Origin: an uncultured Bacteroidales bacterium
Lineage (GTDB): Bacteria > Bacteroidota > Bacteroidia > Bacteroidales > UBA932
DNA length: 64,000 nt
Direction: 5' to 3'
Assembly (NCBI GenBank): GCA_934725015.1
Contig: CAKVAS010000005.1
Coordinates: 1 to 64,000, forward strand
The notes under the pieces were generated by a model. That model saw only the letters and a program-made list of their open reading frames with translations, made no database searches and was not told where the DNA came from. Shown here in pieces: positions 9,044 through 18,009 of this stretch (its first letter is position 1; every line of letters starts with the position of its first letter). A program made the position numbers and the translations under genes.

Positions 9044-10279
9044 ATGGAGAGGAAAAACGCGATGAATGCCATCAATGACATAAGCAACAACAACTTCGAG
9101 CAGTGTCTCAAATGCACCATCTGCACGGTCTATTGCCCGGTAGTGCCGGCAAACCCGGCCTATCCGGGACCGAAGCAGGCGGGGCCTGACGGTGAAAGGC
9201 TGAGGCTCAAGAACAGGTCGTACTATGACAGCACGCTCAAATACTGCCTGAACTGCAAGCGCTGCGAGGTCGCCTGCCCTTCCGGCGTGAGAGTGGCCGA
9301 CATAATCCAGAGCGCGAGGATAAGATACGGGCACGGCATCCCCGGGCCGCGCGAAATCGCGCTCGCGGGCACGGACTTCATGGGCAGGGTCGCCGGAAGC
9401 ATGGCCGGGGTCGTCAATCCCCTGCTCCGCACCGCCCCCGTCAAGGAACTGCTTCACGCCGCAGCAGGGATTGACAGGCGCAGGACATTCCCGGACTATG
9501 CGGGAGAAACATTTGAAAAATGGTTCCGCAAACACGCGCAGGCAGCGCAGGACGGCTTTGAAGAAAAGGTCAGCTACTTCCACGGCTGCTATGTGAACTA
9601 CAACTATCCGCAGCTCGGCCGTGATTTTGTCAGGATTATGAACGCGCTTGGAATCGGAGTGAGGCTCCTCGACGGCGAACGGTGCTGCTCCATAGCGATG
9701 ATTTCAAACGGGCTGATAAAGTCGGCGATGAGGAACGCGAGGCACAATCTGAGAGTCATGCAGAAGAGGGTTGACGAGACCGGAGAACCCGTAGTCGGGG
9801 CATCATCGACCTGCATCCTGACCATGCGCGAGGAATATCCTCATCTTCTCGGACTCGACAATTCGCGGGTTAAGGACAGTCTGGAACTCGCTACAAAGTT
9901 CATCTACAGGAAGATGGAAGAAGGAAGGAAACTCAGGTTCCGCAAGGACTACCACGCAAGAATAGCCTACCACACGCCATGCCATCTCGAAAGGCTCGGC
10001 TGGGAGTATTTCTCCATCGAACTGCTGAAGATGATTCCCGGGGTGGAGCTGACCGTGCTCGACAGCAACTGCTGCGGCATAGCCGGCACATACGGCTTCA
10101 AGAAAGAGAACTACGACGTCGCCCAGACAATCGGCAGGCCTCTGTTCGACAGCATTGCGGCGGCCGGACCGGATTTCGTCGCCTGCGACTGCGAGACCTG
10201 CAAGTGGCAGATTGAGATGTCAACCGGCGTGAGCGTGAAGCACCCTGTCTCTATCCTGGCCGAAGCGCTTGATTTATGA
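9044..10279 (+). CDS. glpC: anaerobic glycerol-3-phosphate dehydrogenase iron-sulfur subunit C
   Basis: A protein of 411 residues. Two 4Fe-4S ferredoxin motifs open it (CLKCTICTVYCP and CLNCKRCEVACP). Two cysteine-rich CCG domains follow (GERCCSIAM and DSNCCGIAGTYGF), the architecture of GlpC and heterodisulfide reductase subunits. It hands electrons from GlpAB to the menaquinone pool at the membrane. It lies 11 bases after glpB and closes the operon. A second in-frame ATG at 9062 would drop six residues and cannot be excluded. No glycerol kinase or facilitator gene is present in the window. Confidence 0.92.
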   Translation: MERKNAMNAINDISNNNFEQCLKCTICTVYCPVVPANPAYPGPKQAGPDGERLRLKNRSYYDSTLKYCLNCKRCEVACPSGVRVADIIQSARIRYGHGIPGPREIALAGTDFMGRVAGSMAGVVNPLLRTAPVKELLHAAAGIDRRRTFPDYAGETFEKWFRKHAQAAQDGFEEKVSYFHGCYVNYNYPQLGRDFVRIMNALGIGVRLLDGERCCSIAMISNGLIKSAMRNARHNLRVMQKRVDETGEPVVGASSTCILTMREEYPHLLGLDNSRVKDSLELATKFIYRKMEEGRKLRFRKDYHARIAYHTPCHLERLGWEYFSIELLKMIPGVELTVLDSNCCGIAGTYGFKKENYDVAQTIGRPLFDSIAAAGPDFVACDCETCKWQIEMSTGVSVKHPVSILAEALDL

Positions 10280-10321
10280 AAAATTTTGCGTAAGTTCGCG
10301 ACTTGAATTTGGCATAGAAAC

Positions 10322-11179
10322 ATGGAAGGACAGACGATTGACATAGAGGAAATATTACGCAAGAAATTCGGAGGCAAGGCTCCGCGCCTGCTGGTGAAGG
10401 CAATAAAGCATCTGGTACATCAGGACTTTATCAATGAATACCTCAAGCAGGGCTACGAAGGGGTTGAATTCTGCGAGAACGGGGTGAAATATCTGAATGT
10501 GAAACTTGAGGTGGAGGGGTTGGAAAACCTTCCGGACTCTCCCGACGCAAGGATGACCTTCGTTTCCAACCATCCGCTCGGAGGAATCGACGGCATCGCT
10601 CTCGCGGGAATCATCGGGAGGAAATACGACGGCCGGATTAAACTGATGGTGAACGACTTTCTCATGCACCTCGGCGGACTCGCCCCGCTATGTGTTCCCG
10701 TCAACGCCAAGATAAAAAAGAAAGATGCCGGAATAGGCACGCAGAACCGTGACCTGCCGAGGCTCACGAACGAAATTTTCGAATCCGGCAACCAGGTTCT
10801 CATGTTTCCGGCGGGACTGTGCTCCAGAAAGATTGACGGAAAGATTCAGGACCTCGCGTGGTCGAAGGTCTTTGTCGCCAAGAGCGTCGAATATCACAGG
10901 GATATAGTCCCGGTGCATTTCATCGGCGAGAACTCGGAAAGGTTCTACAGAGTGGCGAACCTCTCGTCGCTCTTCCGGCTCAGGTTCAACATAGCCATGG
11001 CATTCCTGCCCGACGAACTCTACCGCGCACGGGGCAAGACTTTCCGCGTGGTCTTCGGCAAGCCGGTTCCGTGGCAGTCGTTCGACGGAAGCCGCAGCCC
11101 AAAGGAATGGGCTCAGGAAGTCCGGGCCGCAGTGTATGACCTCTCGCCCGGGAAAAAGGACGGTCAAGAAGAACAATAA
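10322..11179 (+). CDS. glsA: glycine-lipid O-acyltransferase (PlsC-like)
   Basis: A 285-residue acyltransferase of the PlsC/OlsA type. The acyl-acceptor block is FVSNHPLGGIDGIA and a second block is FPAGLCSRK. In Bacteroides, GlsA O-acylates the monoacyl glycine made by GlsB to give diacyl glycine (flavolipin-like) lipids of the membrane. The assignment to GlsA rather than a lysophosphatidate acyltransferase rests on the adjoining GlsB-type gene 33 bases downstream, in the same orientation. No clear promoter of the TAnnTTTG type is visible in the 42 bases after glpC. Confidence 0.8.
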   Translation: MEGQTIDIEEILRKKFGGKAPRLLVKAIKHLVHQDFINEYLKQGYEGVEFCENGVKYLNVKLEVEGLENLPDSPDARMTFVSNHPLGGIDGIALAGIIGRKYDGRIKLMVNDFLMHLGGLAPLCVPVNAKIKKKDAGIGTQNRDLPRLTNEIFESGNQVLMFPAGLCSRKIDGKIQDLAWSKVFVAKSVEYHRDIVPVHFIGENSERFYRVANLSSLFRLRFNIAMAFLPDELYRARGKTFRVVFGKPVPWQSFDGSRSPKEWAQEVRAAVYDLSPGKKDGQEEQ

Positions 11180-11212
11180 TACAGAAGTTTTTTCTGGGAA
11201 ATGGACTGATAT

Positions 11213-12295
11213 ATGGAAGAGATGAAAGACATAATCACGCCCGTGGACGTGAACCTGCTCAAATCGGAGCTGACGCTTAAGAAGAAGCTGCGCAACACGA
11301 ACAAGGCCGGAAATGAACTGTACGTCGTCACCTACAAGGACTCTCCTAACGTCATGAAGGAGATAGGCCGCCTGCGCGAGGAAACGTTCAGGGAAGCGGG
11401 AGGCGGAACCGGACTTGAGATGGACATCGACAGCTTCGACACTATGGATCCGCCGTGTATGCAGCTGATTGTATGGGATCCGGACAACGAGGCAATCATA
11501 GGGGGCTACCGCTTCATATTCGGGACGGACGTAAGGCTCGACGAGGAAGGGCAGCCGATACTGGCGACTTCACATCTCTTCAACTTCTCGGAAAAGTTCA
11601 TCAGGGAATATCTCCCCTTCACCATTGAACTCGGCCGCTCCTTCATCTCGCGGGAGTACCAGAGGATTCAGGCCGGATCCAAGGCGCTATTTGCCCTCGA
11701 CAACCTCTGGGATGGTCTGGGGGCTCTGATGATGCTTCGCCCCGGGATGAAATGGTATTTCGGAAAGATGACCATGTACCCGTCGTTCAACCGCTACGGA
11801 CGTGACCTCATACTGCACTTCCTGTACAAGCATTTCCGCGACGACGAGCATCTTGTGACGACAAAGAATCCCGTCGTAATAGAGGCTCCGACCGAGAAGA
11901 TGGACGCGGTGCTGACGGAAGAGGACTTCAAGGCCGACTATCGGATACTGAACCGCGAGATACGCGCCCTCGGCGAGAACATTCCTCCGCTGGTGAATAC
12001 ATACATGGGAATATCACCGTCGCTCAAGGTCTTCGGAACCGCAGTGAACGACGAGTTCGGGAATGTCGAGGAGACTGGTATTCTCGTGGATTTCAATGAC
12101 ATATATGACGACAAGCGCGCAAGGCACATCGACTCGTTCATCAAGGAACAGATTGCGCGGATAAAGCTCCGATGGCCTCATACCTTCGAGAAGTTCGAGG
12201 GTGAGATTGCCCAGAAAATCAGCGACCGCAGAGACGAGCGTTTCTGGAGAATCTTTAACTGGCGCTCAAAGGGTGGACGGGGCGAGACTGAATAA
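11213..12295 (+). CDS. glsB: glycine N-acyltransferase of glycine-lipid synthesis (OlsB-like GNAT)
   Basis: A 360-residue protein whose N-terminal part is the OlsB/hemolysin-type acyltransferase fold: ELYVVTYKDSPNVMKEIGRL, IIGGYRFIFG, FTIELGRSFISREYQ. Such proteins transfer a 3-hydroxyacyl chain from acyl-ACP to an amino group; the Bacteroides homologue GlsB acylates glycine in the first step of glycine-lipid synthesis. The C-terminal ~150 residues resemble the extension seen in Bacteroidetes homologues. It pairs with glsA directly upstream. The stop codon (12293-12295) coincides with the first bases of a dispersed repeat. Confidence 0.82.
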   Translation: MEEMKDIITPVDVNLLKSELTLKKKLRNTNKAGNELYVVTYKDSPNVMKEIGRLREETFREAGGGTGLEMDIDSFDTMDPPCMQLIVWDPDNEAIIGGYRFIFGTDVRLDEEGQPILATSHLFNFSEKFIREYLPFTIELGRSFISREYQRIQAGSKALFALDNLWDGLGALMMLRPGMKWYFGKMTMYPSFNRYGRDLILHFLYKHFRDDEHLVTTKNPVVIEAPTEKMDAVLTEEDFKADYRILNREIRALGENIPPLVNTYMGISPSLKVFGTAVNDEFGNVEETGILVDFNDIYDDKRARHIDSFIKEQIARIKLRWPHTFEKFEGEIAQKISDRRDERFWRIFNWRSKGGRGETE

Positions 12296-12393
12296 AAAGC
12301 GGATTGCTTCGTTGCTCGTCTTGCCAAAATCCTCACAACCATAAGGTTGCTGCGGTGTTTGGCTTCACCGTGCGCCTTGCACTCCATCTTTTT
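12293..12393 (-). repeat. dispersed ~100-bp intergenic repeat, type I, copy 1
   Basis: Read on the minus strand it runs from AAAAAGATGGAGTGCAAGG through a CAACC-TTAT-GGTTG hairpin and GTGAGGATTTT to CAACGAAGCAATCCGCTTTT. It is clearly related over its whole length to 20389-20490, and its two ends match 25166-25213 and 25328-25352. The hairpin stem is conserved while the loop differs between copies (TTAT versus TTGAC). Confidence 0.75.
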
Positions 12394-12433
12394 ATTCAAT
12401 TCCTTTCTTCTTATTTTTTTTGCAAGGTAAATT

Positions 12434-13276
12434 CTACTCAGTTTTTTTAACTCTGCTAATCAGGGCAGTGGTCATGTCGGAACTATGTTCGGCGGCGGAC
12501 TGTGTGAGCCACTGAAGGGCAAGCTCGCGGTTACCCATCATGAAGCAGCCGAGTCCGATGTTGTATTCGAGGCAGGCACGCAGATAAGGGTCCTTAGCGG
12601 TTTCGAGGATTGACATCCAGCCCTTTACCGCCTCGTCCCACCTGAAGTCGAGAGCCTTCATAAGTGCGCCGTTCCATGCGCCGTCCTCGCTGTACCAGAT
12701 TCCGAACTCCTCCTCTCTCCATGTCGGGACGAATGACGAGGAAATCCTGTTGCCTATGTTCTTCCCGGAAACGGAAGCGTCCGTTCCGGCGTCGGCGGCT
12801 ATCGTGAATGACTTGACGGCTGTATTCTCCCCGCCGAGGGAGTCGTAGCACCACAGAGGAAGCCTTATTCCACCCGGGCGGTAGCCCTGCTCAAATTCCG
12901 CCGGATGCCCGAAGAGGAAAACCACGTCGGCGTCGGTCTTGAGAACCAGGTTCACCAGAGAGTCCGGAGTCGCCATATTCGCGAAGTCATCCGTGTATTG
13001 GACGGTGAAGAGCTGAGTCGAATCGCTCTCCGGATAGGCCGCGTCCAGTTTGTCGGCAAGCGCCCCGGCGACCGCTCCGGTAAGCTGCATCTCCTCCTGA
13101 GTGAGCCCGTATGGATAGACCAGAGCGACGGTCTTGCCCGTCAGATTGAGACCCGACGAGGATGGATACCTCATCTCCATGCTCATGTTATACACCTGCG
13201 GCGAGCAGGAAACCAGCGCCGACACCGCCGCCGCAACGGCAGCGAGCATCCTCAAGCATACCTTAAAAGTCTTCAT
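12434..13276 (-). CDS. conserved Bacteroidetes lipoprotein (DUF6340-like)
   Basis: A 280-residue protein with a signal peptide and lipobox (VSALVSC), so it is a membrane-anchored lipoprotein. The body includes GKTVALVYPYG, DADVVFLFGHP and a C-terminal helical part (LEYNIGLGCFMMGNRELALQW) that resembles a TPR. This pattern is like the DUF6340 family, which often occurs beside cell-envelope genes and has no known function. The start at 13276 is chosen because it places the hydrophobic signal at the N-terminus; the 52 residues possible upstream contain no signal. It is the last gene of the rimO-DUF5606 run. Confidence 0.65.
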   Translation of the reverse strand: MKTFKVCLRMLAAVAAAVSALVSCSPQVYNMSMEMRYPSSSGLNLTGKTVALVYPYGLTQEEMQLTGAVAGALADKLDAAYPESDSTQLFTVQYTDDFANMATPDSLVNLVLKTDADVVFLFGHPAEFEQGYRPGGIRLPLWCYDSLGGENTAVKSFTIAADAGTDASVSGKNIGNRISSSFVPTWREEEFGIWYSEDGAWNGALMKALDFRWDEAVKGWMSILETAKDPYLRACLEYNIGLGCFMMGNRELALQWLTQSAAEHSSDMTTALISRVKKTE

Positions 13277-13328
13277 AACAAAACTCAAATAAAAATCCGG
13301 AGCGTCCGGCCCCGGAATCTGTCTTACC

Positions 13329-14681
13329 CTATTCCAGTGTACGGACAAAATCCGCCGTAAGGTCGTAGTCGTCTGCGGCGGTAATCCGCACCTCGATGAA
13401 ATGCCCGACAAGCGTCTGAGGGTCAATGTCACCGAACGAACCGGGACTGTACTTTACAAGAATCTCGCCATCCACCTCAGGAGACTCGAACTCGCTGCGG
13501 CACACGAGCATATCCTGCTCCGCGAACCAGGAATCCACGAGCACGCGCACGAGCGAGCCTACACGGGAAAGGTTATACTCAAGGGAAATCCCCCTCTGGA
13601 GCTCCATCAGCTCGTCAAGGCGCTTCTGCTTCGTGGACCGGCGCACGCTGTCCTTGAAATGCTCGGCCCCGTAGGTTCCCTCCTCCTCGGAATAGGTAAA
13701 CGCCCCGAGCCGCTCGAACCTCGCGTCGGCGACAAAGTCGAGCAGCTCGCGGAACTCCCGCGTGCCCTCGCCGGGGTGTCCGACAATCATCGTCGTCCTC
13801 AGCACTACTCCCGGAACCTTAGAGCGCATCTTTGAGATGAGCTCCCGCGTCCGGCTGCCGCTGACATGACGGTGCATATTGTCAAGCACCTTGTCCGAGA
13901 TGTGCTGCAGCGGTATGTCCATGTAGCGGCAGACCTTCGGATTGTTAGCCATGATGTCGAGCACATCCTCAGGAAAGTCCGCCGGATAGGAATAGTGGAT
14001 GCGAATCCACTCTATGCCCTTCACCTCAGAAAGCCTTTCGAGCAGTTCCCCGAGAGCCCGGCGGTGATAGAGGTCAAGCCCGTACCAGGTCGTGTCCTGC
14101 GCGATAATCACAAGCTCGCGCACTCCTGTCCGGGCAAGGTTCTCCGCCTCCTCCACCAGCCTTTCCATCGGAACCGAGCGGTGCGCTCCGCGGATGTACG
14201 GGATGGCGCAGTAGGAGCAGCGGCGGTCGCAGCCCTCGCTGATTTTAAGGTAGGCATAGCTTCCGTTCCCCTCAGTGACAAGACGGCTCTGTCCCCGACG
14301 CGGGTCAGGAGCGACTCCGAGAGCCTTCACGACCTCGTCGGTGTCCCTTGCCCCGAGCCACAGGTCAACCTCCGGAATAAGTCCAGGAAGTTCGTAGGCA
14401 TACCGCTGGGAAAGGCATCCGAAGACCACAATCTTCCCCACCTTCCCGGCCTTCTTTCTCTGAGCGACCTCAAGGATGGTATTTATGGACTCTTCCTTGG
14501 CGTCGCCGATGAAGCCGCAGGTGTTCACTAGCGCTACATCGACATAGCCGTCGCCACAGCCGTTCTCCCCGCATATCTCATACGCATCCTCCAGCTGGGC
14601 AAGCACATGCTCCGTATCCACCGTGTTCTTGGAACAGCCGCGAACAATCGACTGAAGCCTTAGTTTTTCGCCGCTCTGCAT
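13329..14681 (-). CDS. rimO: ribosomal protein S12 methylthiotransferase
   Basis: A 450-residue radical-SAM enzyme that adds a methylthio group to an aspartate of ribosomal protein S12. The N-terminal UPF0004 domain holds cluster cysteines in VRGCSKNTVD, NTCGFIGDAKEESI and VFGCLSQRY. The radical-SAM motif is CDRRCSYCAIP. A C-terminal TRAM domain follows (about residues 380-450). The start at 14681 puts the first cluster cysteine close to the N-terminus, as in the family; the longer frame has an unusual Arg-rich extension. It is 11 bases downstream of the DUF5606 gene. Confidence 0.95.
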   Translation of the reverse strand: MQSGEKLRLQSIVRGCSKNTVDTEHVLAQLEDAYEICGENGCGDGYVDVALVNTCGFIGDAKEESINTILEVAQRKKAGKVGKIVVFGCLSQRYAYELPGLIPEVDLWLGARDTDEVVKALGVAPDPRRGQSRLVTEGNGSYAYLKISEGCDRRCSYCAIPYIRGAHRSVPMERLVEEAENLARTGVRELVIIAQDTTWYGLDLYHRRALGELLERLSEVKGIEWIRIHYSYPADFPEDVLDIMANNPKVCRYMDIPLQHISDKVLDNMHRHVSGSRTRELISKMRSKVPGVVLRTTMIVGHPGEGTREFRELLDFVADARFERLGAFTYSEEEGTYGAEHFKDSVRRSTKQKRLDELMELQRGISLEYNLSRVGSLVRVLVDSWFAEQDMLVCRSEFESPEVDGEILVKYSPGSFGDIDPQTLVGHFIEVRITAADDYDLTADFVRTLE

Positions 14682-14691
14682 AATCCGGTGA

Positions 14692-15132
14692 CTATTTTTC
14701 TTCAGTCTCCTCTCCCGCATTCTCCGTCTCGGGAGTCTCGAAGTCGAGTGACGCATACTTCAGAAGGCAGTTGTACCAGTCCACGACCTTCCTCATGTGA
14801 GAGACATAGAAGCGGTCTCCGTCATAGTCCGGAACGGCCTTGGCGAAAAGTGCCTTGATTTCATCCGCAGGAGCCTTTGAAGACGGAGCCTCGCCCCCTC
14901 CGAGAGCCGCCTTCAGCCTGAGGAACACCTCGCTGAGCTTCATCTCGCCTTCCGACGTGTAAATCGAGATGTCGGCAAGGGTGGTCATCCTGCTCGTGAG
15001 CGGGAAGTTGCTGCGCCTCTTGTCTGAAAGGGATTCGGCTATGGCTCCGTTACGTGCCTGCGCGATGTAGAGATAGAGTCCCGGATAGCCGGAGATTGAA
15101 AGTATCTTTGAAAGATCCGTTTTCATAATCAT
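14692..15132 (-). CDS. DUF5606 family protein
   Basis: A 146-residue cytoplasmic protein. The N-terminal block (DLSKILSISGYPGLYLYIAQ, then GAIAESL) and the central TTLADISIYT are typical of DUF5606, a Bacteroidetes-specific family of unknown function. The tail is rich in Glu. It lies between ybbR and rimO in one minus-strand run. A second ATG two codons in (15126) is an equally good start. In related genomes coaE often stands just upstream of this gene; it is absent here. Confidence 0.8.
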   Translation of the reverse strand: MIMKTDLSKILSISGYPGLYLYIAQARNGAIAESLSDKRRSNFPLTSRMTTLADISIYTSEGEMKLSEVFLRLKAALGGGEAPSSKAPADEIKALFAKAVPDYDGDRFYVSHMRKVVDWYNCLLKYASLDFETPETENAGEETEEK

Positions 15133-15180
15133 TTGTTTTATATGAGTTTATATTTCTGTTATTTCACACGACGGTACGTC

Positions 15181-16167
15181 CTATTTGGCGACGCAATCCA
15201 CGACCTCGGTCTCGGGACGAACCCCGAGCACGCCGTCCGGCAGAGCCGCCGTCCGAATGATGCACTTGCCGCTTCTTGAGACTTCAAAGTCATGGTAATC
15301 CACATAAAGAACATCCACCGAGGCAGGATCCACGGCCAGAGGAAACCGGCATTCCACGACCGCGTTCACGATGGACGGATAGACCGCTATTTCCTTTCCG
15401 GCGGGAAGATTCCGCACACGGACCGGCAGGGTGACCGTCTCCGTGACATAGCGTCTGACGCTCACGGAGTAATCGACGCTCGTCTGCGACATCCTCACGC
15501 CCTTCACGGGCTCTATCCCGACCGAACCGTGGACATCGGCAGAAAGCTCCCCGAGAGTCACGTTCTTCGTGAACACATTCGAAATGTTGTCAATCTGCGA
15601 AGGCTCGCCATAGACATAGACGGAATCCGGTCTGACCTCCATTCCCTTCACGCTCATGTACTGCGGAGCATAGAGGATGTCCGAAATCGGAGCCACCGGA
15701 ACCTTGCGGCTGTTCTCCAAGGGAAACACGAACAGAAGAGTGTCGGTGAGGTAGTACTCCACCGAAGAACCGCCGAAGACCATCTTGCCGAATTCCGGCA
15801 TAGACTCCGGAATGAAGGCGAACACGTCCCCGTCCCTGTGCCGGAGCGAGGCTGCGTCGAACTGAACCTTCACCGGGGAGCCTCCGCCGAACATCTTGTT
15901 GATGATGATGCTGTAGCCGGTCGCGCGGCATCTCGCCACGACACGACACACGTTGGACGACCTGCCGCGCCTGCCAGTGATGTTGGATTCCGCAGTCACC
16001 GATGCGGTAAGAATCTCGCTGTAGCGCAGCGAGACATTGTGTATGAACCAGATGCTGAAAGCCAGCAGGAAGGCGAGCAGGAAAACTGTCAGATCCTTTC
16101 TGTTGTCTTTCAGAAACTCAAGCATCCTGCCGAGGAGCTGCCTCAATTTCAGTAACCGGTTCATCAT
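15181..16167 (-). CDS. YbbR-like membrane-anchored protein
   Basis: A 328-residue protein with a single N-terminal membrane segment (about residues 27-44, LTVFLLAFLLAFSIWFI) and an extracytoplasmic region of YbbR-type beta domains (for example MEVRPDSVYVYGEPSQIDN, VTLPVRVRNLPAG). In Firmicutes the YbbR protein CdaR regulates the c-di-AMP cyclase; in Bacteroidetes the family lies with yajC and nusB, as here, and the function is not established. It is 35 bases downstream of yajC and likely in the same transcript. Confidence 0.75.
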   Translation of the reverse strand: MMNRLLKLRQLLGRMLEFLKDNRKDLTVFLLAFLLAFSIWFIHNVSLRYSEILTASVTAESNITGRRGRSSNVCRVVARCRATGYSIIINKMFGGGSPVKVQFDAASLRHRDGDVFAFIPESMPEFGKMVFGGSSVEYYLTDTLLFVFPLENSRKVPVAPISDILYAPQYMSVKGMEVRPDSVYVYGEPSQIDNISNVFTKNVTLGELSADVHGSVGIEPVKGVRMSQTSVDYSVSVRRYVTETVTLPVRVRNLPAGKEIAVYPSIVNAVVECRFPLAVDPASVDVLYVDYHDFEVSRSGKCIIRTAALPDGVLGVRPETEVVDCVAK

Positions 16168-16202
16168 CTCTTGCGCGTCGCGGATAACAGCCCGGAGCCT
16201 TA

Positions 16203-16532
16203 CTATTTCGTGGCAACGGCCTCAGAGTAGTCCTTTACGAGGGAGTTCTTGTCAACGCGGAGCTTCACGTCCTTGTCAACCTCGATGAGCGCCGACTTCT
16301 CCTTGATTTCCACCACGGTTCCGAAAATGCCGCCGACGGTGACCACCTTGTCGCCCTTCTGGAGGCCGTCACGGAACTTCTGGAGTTCCTTCTGCTGCTT
16401 GCGCTGCGGACGAATCATGAAGAACCACATCACGACGAAGATGAGAAGAAGCATCACCCACATGGTCCAGCCACCGGTTGCCCCGCCCTGAGGGGCCGCA
16501 GTCTGCAATAATGTCATAAAATTCATAATCAT
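16203..16532 (-). CDS. yajC: preprotein translocase subunit YajC
   Basis: A 109-residue protein with one membrane helix (WVMLLLIFVVMWFFMIRPQ) followed by the conserved RPQRKQQKE and GDKVVTVGGIFG motifs of YajC. It is an accessory inner-membrane subunit that associates with SecDF-SecYEG in protein export. It lies between nusB and ybbR on the minus strand. ATG codons at 16532 and 16526 are both possible starts. Confidence 0.95.
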   Translation of the reverse strand: MIMNFMTLLQTAAPQGGATGGWTMWVMLLLIFVVMWFFMIRPQRKQQKELQKFRDGLQKGDKVVTVGGIFGTVVEIKEKSALIEVDKDVKLRVDKNSLVKDYSEAVATK

Positions 16533-16622
16533 GTTTCTTTAAGTAAACGTTAAAAATAAATTTGTATCAGATTCATACGCGGATTGCTCCCCTGCGGAGG
16601 GACTTCTCCGGGATGAAAGACG

Positions 16623-17570
16623 TCACTGTTTCGTAATTTTTCCCTCTTCCGTCAGAGTTTTCACAATGCGGTCGAGGATTCCGTTCACGAAGACACGGCT
16701 CTTCGGCGTTCCGTAGAACTTCGAGATTTCGACATATTCATTCATCGACACACGCACCGGAATCGTCGGAAAATCAAGGATTTCGGCGAGTCCCATCACC
16801 ACAAGCACGACGTCAGAGAGGAAAAGCCTGTCGGCCTCCCAGCCCTTCGCGGAGTCATAGACCATCTTCGAGTACTTGTCATAGTTCACGAGCGTGAGCC
16901 TCAGGAGCCTCTTCACGAAAGCCTGATCATCCTCCACTCCCGGGGCGGTTCCCTTCATCTGGCTCATGTAGAGATAAGGAAGAGTCCAGCGTCCGCCCTT
17001 CGCGATGTCCTCGAACGCGCGGCAGCAGAAGGTCAGCGAATAGGCGAGGTCGTCGTTCCAGAAGAGGGACATATCCTCGAGAATATGCTCAAGTTCCGGG
17101 ACATCGACGAATTCCTCCTCGAATATGCGGACAAAGAGACGGCAGTCCTCATCGAGCGAAGACTCTCCCGAGTTCATGTAGTCGTGAAAATAATCCTTTG
17201 AATATACTGAGTCGAGAACCTTCCTGAGGAAGATGTCATACTGGTCCCATGAGAGATGCTTCTGCCGGAGCTGCTTGTTCAGGTCCTCGTCATCCGCAAG
17301 AATCTGCGCGAGACGGTTGTCACAGAACTTCATGTTCGGGTTACGTTCCTCCTCGGTGGGGTTGAACTTGGAACGGAGCGACTCTATCCTCTCCCGTGCT
17401 GTCCGCGTCAGAGGAGCCACGATTCCGGACATGAATACGAACAGGTCCCTCGTCGCCTCGCATGACTCCTTCAGCTCGGCCTCCGCGTCCGCTGTCGAGA
17501 AATTCCCGCACAGCACGGCGCTATAGGCCACCTTAAAGGCCTTGATTCGTAAAATTCGACGGTTTAGCAT
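16623..17570 (-). CDS. nusB: transcription antitermination factor NusB, long Bacteroidetes form
   Basis: A 315-residue protein, much longer than the ~140-residue E. coli NusB but typical of Bacteroidetes, where an inserted N-terminal half precedes the RNA-binding helical bundle. The start MLNRRILRIKAFKVAYS is characteristic. The C-terminal part contains LFLSDVVLVVMGLAEILDFP, VRVSMNEYVEISKFY and FVNGILDRI, the NusB core. It binds boxA RNA with S10 during rRNA antitermination. The start at 17570 follows a TATCTTTG box by 22 bases. It heads the nusB-yajC-ybbR run. Confidence 0.92.
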   Translation of the reverse strand: MLNRRILRIKAFKVAYSAVLCGNFSTADAEAELKESCEATRDLFVFMSGIVAPLTRTARERIESLRSKFNPTEEERNPNMKFCDNRLAQILADDEDLNKQLRQKHLSWDQYDIFLRKVLDSVYSKDYFHDYMNSGESSLDEDCRLFVRIFEEEFVDVPELEHILEDMSLFWNDDLAYSLTFCCRAFEDIAKGGRWTLPYLYMSQMKGTAPGVEDDQAFVKRLLRLTLVNYDKYSKMVYDSAKGWEADRLFLSDVVLVVMGLAEILDFPTIPVRVSMNEYVEISKFYGTPKSRVFVNGILDRIVKTLTEEGKITKQ

Positions 17571-17592
17571 AATTTTAAAACAATATTTCCTG

Positions 17593-17600
17593 CAAAGATA
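17593..17600 (-). promoter_or_regulatory. TAnnTTTG -7 box of the nusB operon
   Basis: The minus strand reads TATCTTTG, matching the Bacteroidetes sigma-ABfr -7 consensus, 22 bases before the nusB ATG. Confidence 0.7.
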
Positions 17601-17622
17601 CACACGATTTGATAAAAAAAAC

Positions 17623-17630
17623 TATATTTG
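17623..17630 (+). promoter_or_regulatory. TAnnTTTG -7 box of the DUF3276 gene
   Basis: TATATTTG lies 32 bases before the ATG at 17663 and forms a divergent promoter pair with the nusB box 22 bases away. Confidence 0.7.
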
Positions 17631-17662
17631 CGAAGATTTACCAATAAAAAAACGCACACAAG

Positions 17663-17998
17663 ATGTACAGTGAGGATTATGACGGAGCCTATGCTAGGGA
17701 GCGTAACGGCGAGGATGTGTTCTCAAAGCCAGTGAAGGCCGGAAAGCGCACCTATTTTTTTGATGTGAAGGCAACGAAGGGCAATGACTACTACCTGACC
17801 ATCACCGAAAGCAAGAGAAAAGTCGAGCGCGACGGCAGCTTCACTTACGACAAGCACAAGATTTTCCTCTACAAGGAAGATTTCGGAAAATTCGTCGAGG
17901 GTCTTGAGGAAGTCCTGGACTACATAAAGAAGAATGCCCCGCAGACTGAGGACGGAGAGGGAGACTACAGCTCCGAAGTCAATTTCGAGGAATTGTAA
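17663..17998 (+). CDS. PUR-family (DUF3276) nucleic-acid-binding protein
   Basis: A 111-residue protein with the PUR repeat signature KAGKRTYFFDVKATKGNDYY, LTITESKRK and KIFLYKEDFGKFVEGLEEVL. This is the bacterial relative of eukaryotic Pur-alpha and binds single-stranded DNA or RNA; it is almost universal in Bacteroidetes. The acidic tail is typical. It is transcribed divergently from nusB. A small gene follows after 11 bases. Confidence 0.88.
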   Translation: MYSEDYDGAYARERNGEDVFSKPVKAGKRTYFFDVKATKGNDYYLTITESKRKVERDGSFTYDKHKIFLYKEDFGKFVEGLEEVLDYIKKNAPQTEDGEGDYSSEVNFEEL

Positions 17999-18009
17999 AT
18001 TTTCGGAAG

